Source: Parvicella sp041583015
GTDB lineage: Bacteria > Bacteroidota > Bacteroidia > Flavobacteriales_D > Parvicellaceae
Reading direction: 5' to 3'
Assembly: GCA_041583015.1 (NCBI GenBank)
Contig: JBFHGR010000171.1
Location: 1 to 5,312, forward strand
Length of the DNA: 5,312 bases
Shown: in pieces, positions 5,176 to 5,312 of the stretch
How the letters are laid out: every line of letters begins with the position of its first letter
Numbering within the stretch: the stretch's first letter is position 1
Program-made: the position numbers and the translations under genes
Notes under the pieces: model-generated
What the model was told of the DNA's origin: nothing
Seen by the model: only the letters and a program-made list of their open reading frames with translations
Databases searched by the model: none

Positions 5176-5183
5176 TAAAAGTA
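5176..5183 (-). promoter_or_regulatory. Possible -7 promoter element for the CBS operon
   Basis: On the minus strand TACTTTTA matches TAnnTTTG at five of its six defined positions. It lies 26 bases before the CBS start codon. A start site about seven bases downstream would place the neighbouring palindrome near -41.5, the position expected for a class II activator. Confidence 0.35.
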
Positions 5184-5205
5184 ATGGAAATATTTATTTT
5201 ATTTT

Positions 5206-5219
5206 ATGATGCTCGTCAT
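5206..5219 (-). promoter_or_regulatory. Candidate FNR/CRP-family binding site
   Basis: ATGACGAGCATCAT has the core TGA-N6-TCA of FNR/CRP-type sites, with outer A/T also symmetric; five of seven base pairs are self-complementary. It most resembles the FNR box TTGAT-N4-ATCAA. With the inferred start site its centre lies near -41.5, typical for activation. The genes downstream (CBS, TerB-like, HPF) fit a low-oxygen or energy-stress regulon. Confidence 0.45.
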
Positions 5220-5312
5220 TCTGAAGGGTGATGTTGGTTGTTTTTACCACCGTGCGATTTTATCATGATGAGTTTTTTTTTGATGCCTTTGAGTGGAGAT
5301 AGTTTTTTTAAC

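Noticed and set aside
1..5312. CRISPR array
   Set aside because: No set of near-identical repeats with regular unique spacers exists; the hipB operator repeats are short, AT-rich and explained by regulation.

Overview
The window looks like chromosomal DNA from a low-GC member of the Bacteroidota (flavobacteria/cytophaga type). The signs are AT-rich intergenic DNA, a secreted protein with a type IX secretion (T9SS) C-terminal sorting domain, genes without clear Shine-Dalgarno sequences, a TAnnTTTG-like promoter element, and Bacteroidota-style HPF/RaiA and HipA-like proteins. All protein-coding genes I can support are on the minus strand; only the tRNA fragment at the left edge is on the plus strand.

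Left part (1-2140): the 3' end of a tRNA, most likely tRNA-Asp, is followed by a strong intrinsic terminator and a tandem TGTCGAGCAA repeat, a layout typical of island attachment regions. Next to it is a three-gene toxin-antitoxin operon of HipBST type, read right to left: hipB (DNA-binding regulator), hipS (free-standing HipA N-terminal domain) and hipT (Ser/Thr kinase core). hipT carries a one-base deletion in a run of seven A residues (mRNA sense), which removes the last 67 residues; these remain readable in the -1 frame. Upstream of hipB is an AT-rich operator region with a 9-bp half-site repeated on a 20-bp lattice. Upstream again is a small gene of unknown function with an in-frame stop codon.

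Middle part (2137-4060): a 516-base gene-free stretch holds a terminator-like hairpin and two related hairpin elements that share flanks (CGCTRCCGC on the left, GTGGTTTT on the right) but have different, still paired, stems. It also has a possible decayed gene end. Then comes one T9SS cargo protein with a signal peptide, a possible carbohydrate-binding-like domain, a fibronectin-III-like segment and a sorting domain.

Right part (4015-5312): a compact operon of a two-CBS-domain protein, a small TerB-like helical protein and a short HPF/RaiA ribosome-hibernation factor, closed by a clear terminator. A TGA-N6-TCA palindrome lies about 41.5 bp upstream of the inferred transcription start, suggesting control by an FNR/CRP-family regulator, as expected for a stress or low-oxygen dormancy operon. 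Thus two dormancy-type systems occupy the window: a probably disabled HipBST module and a probably intact ribosome-hibernation operon. No direct link between them is visible.
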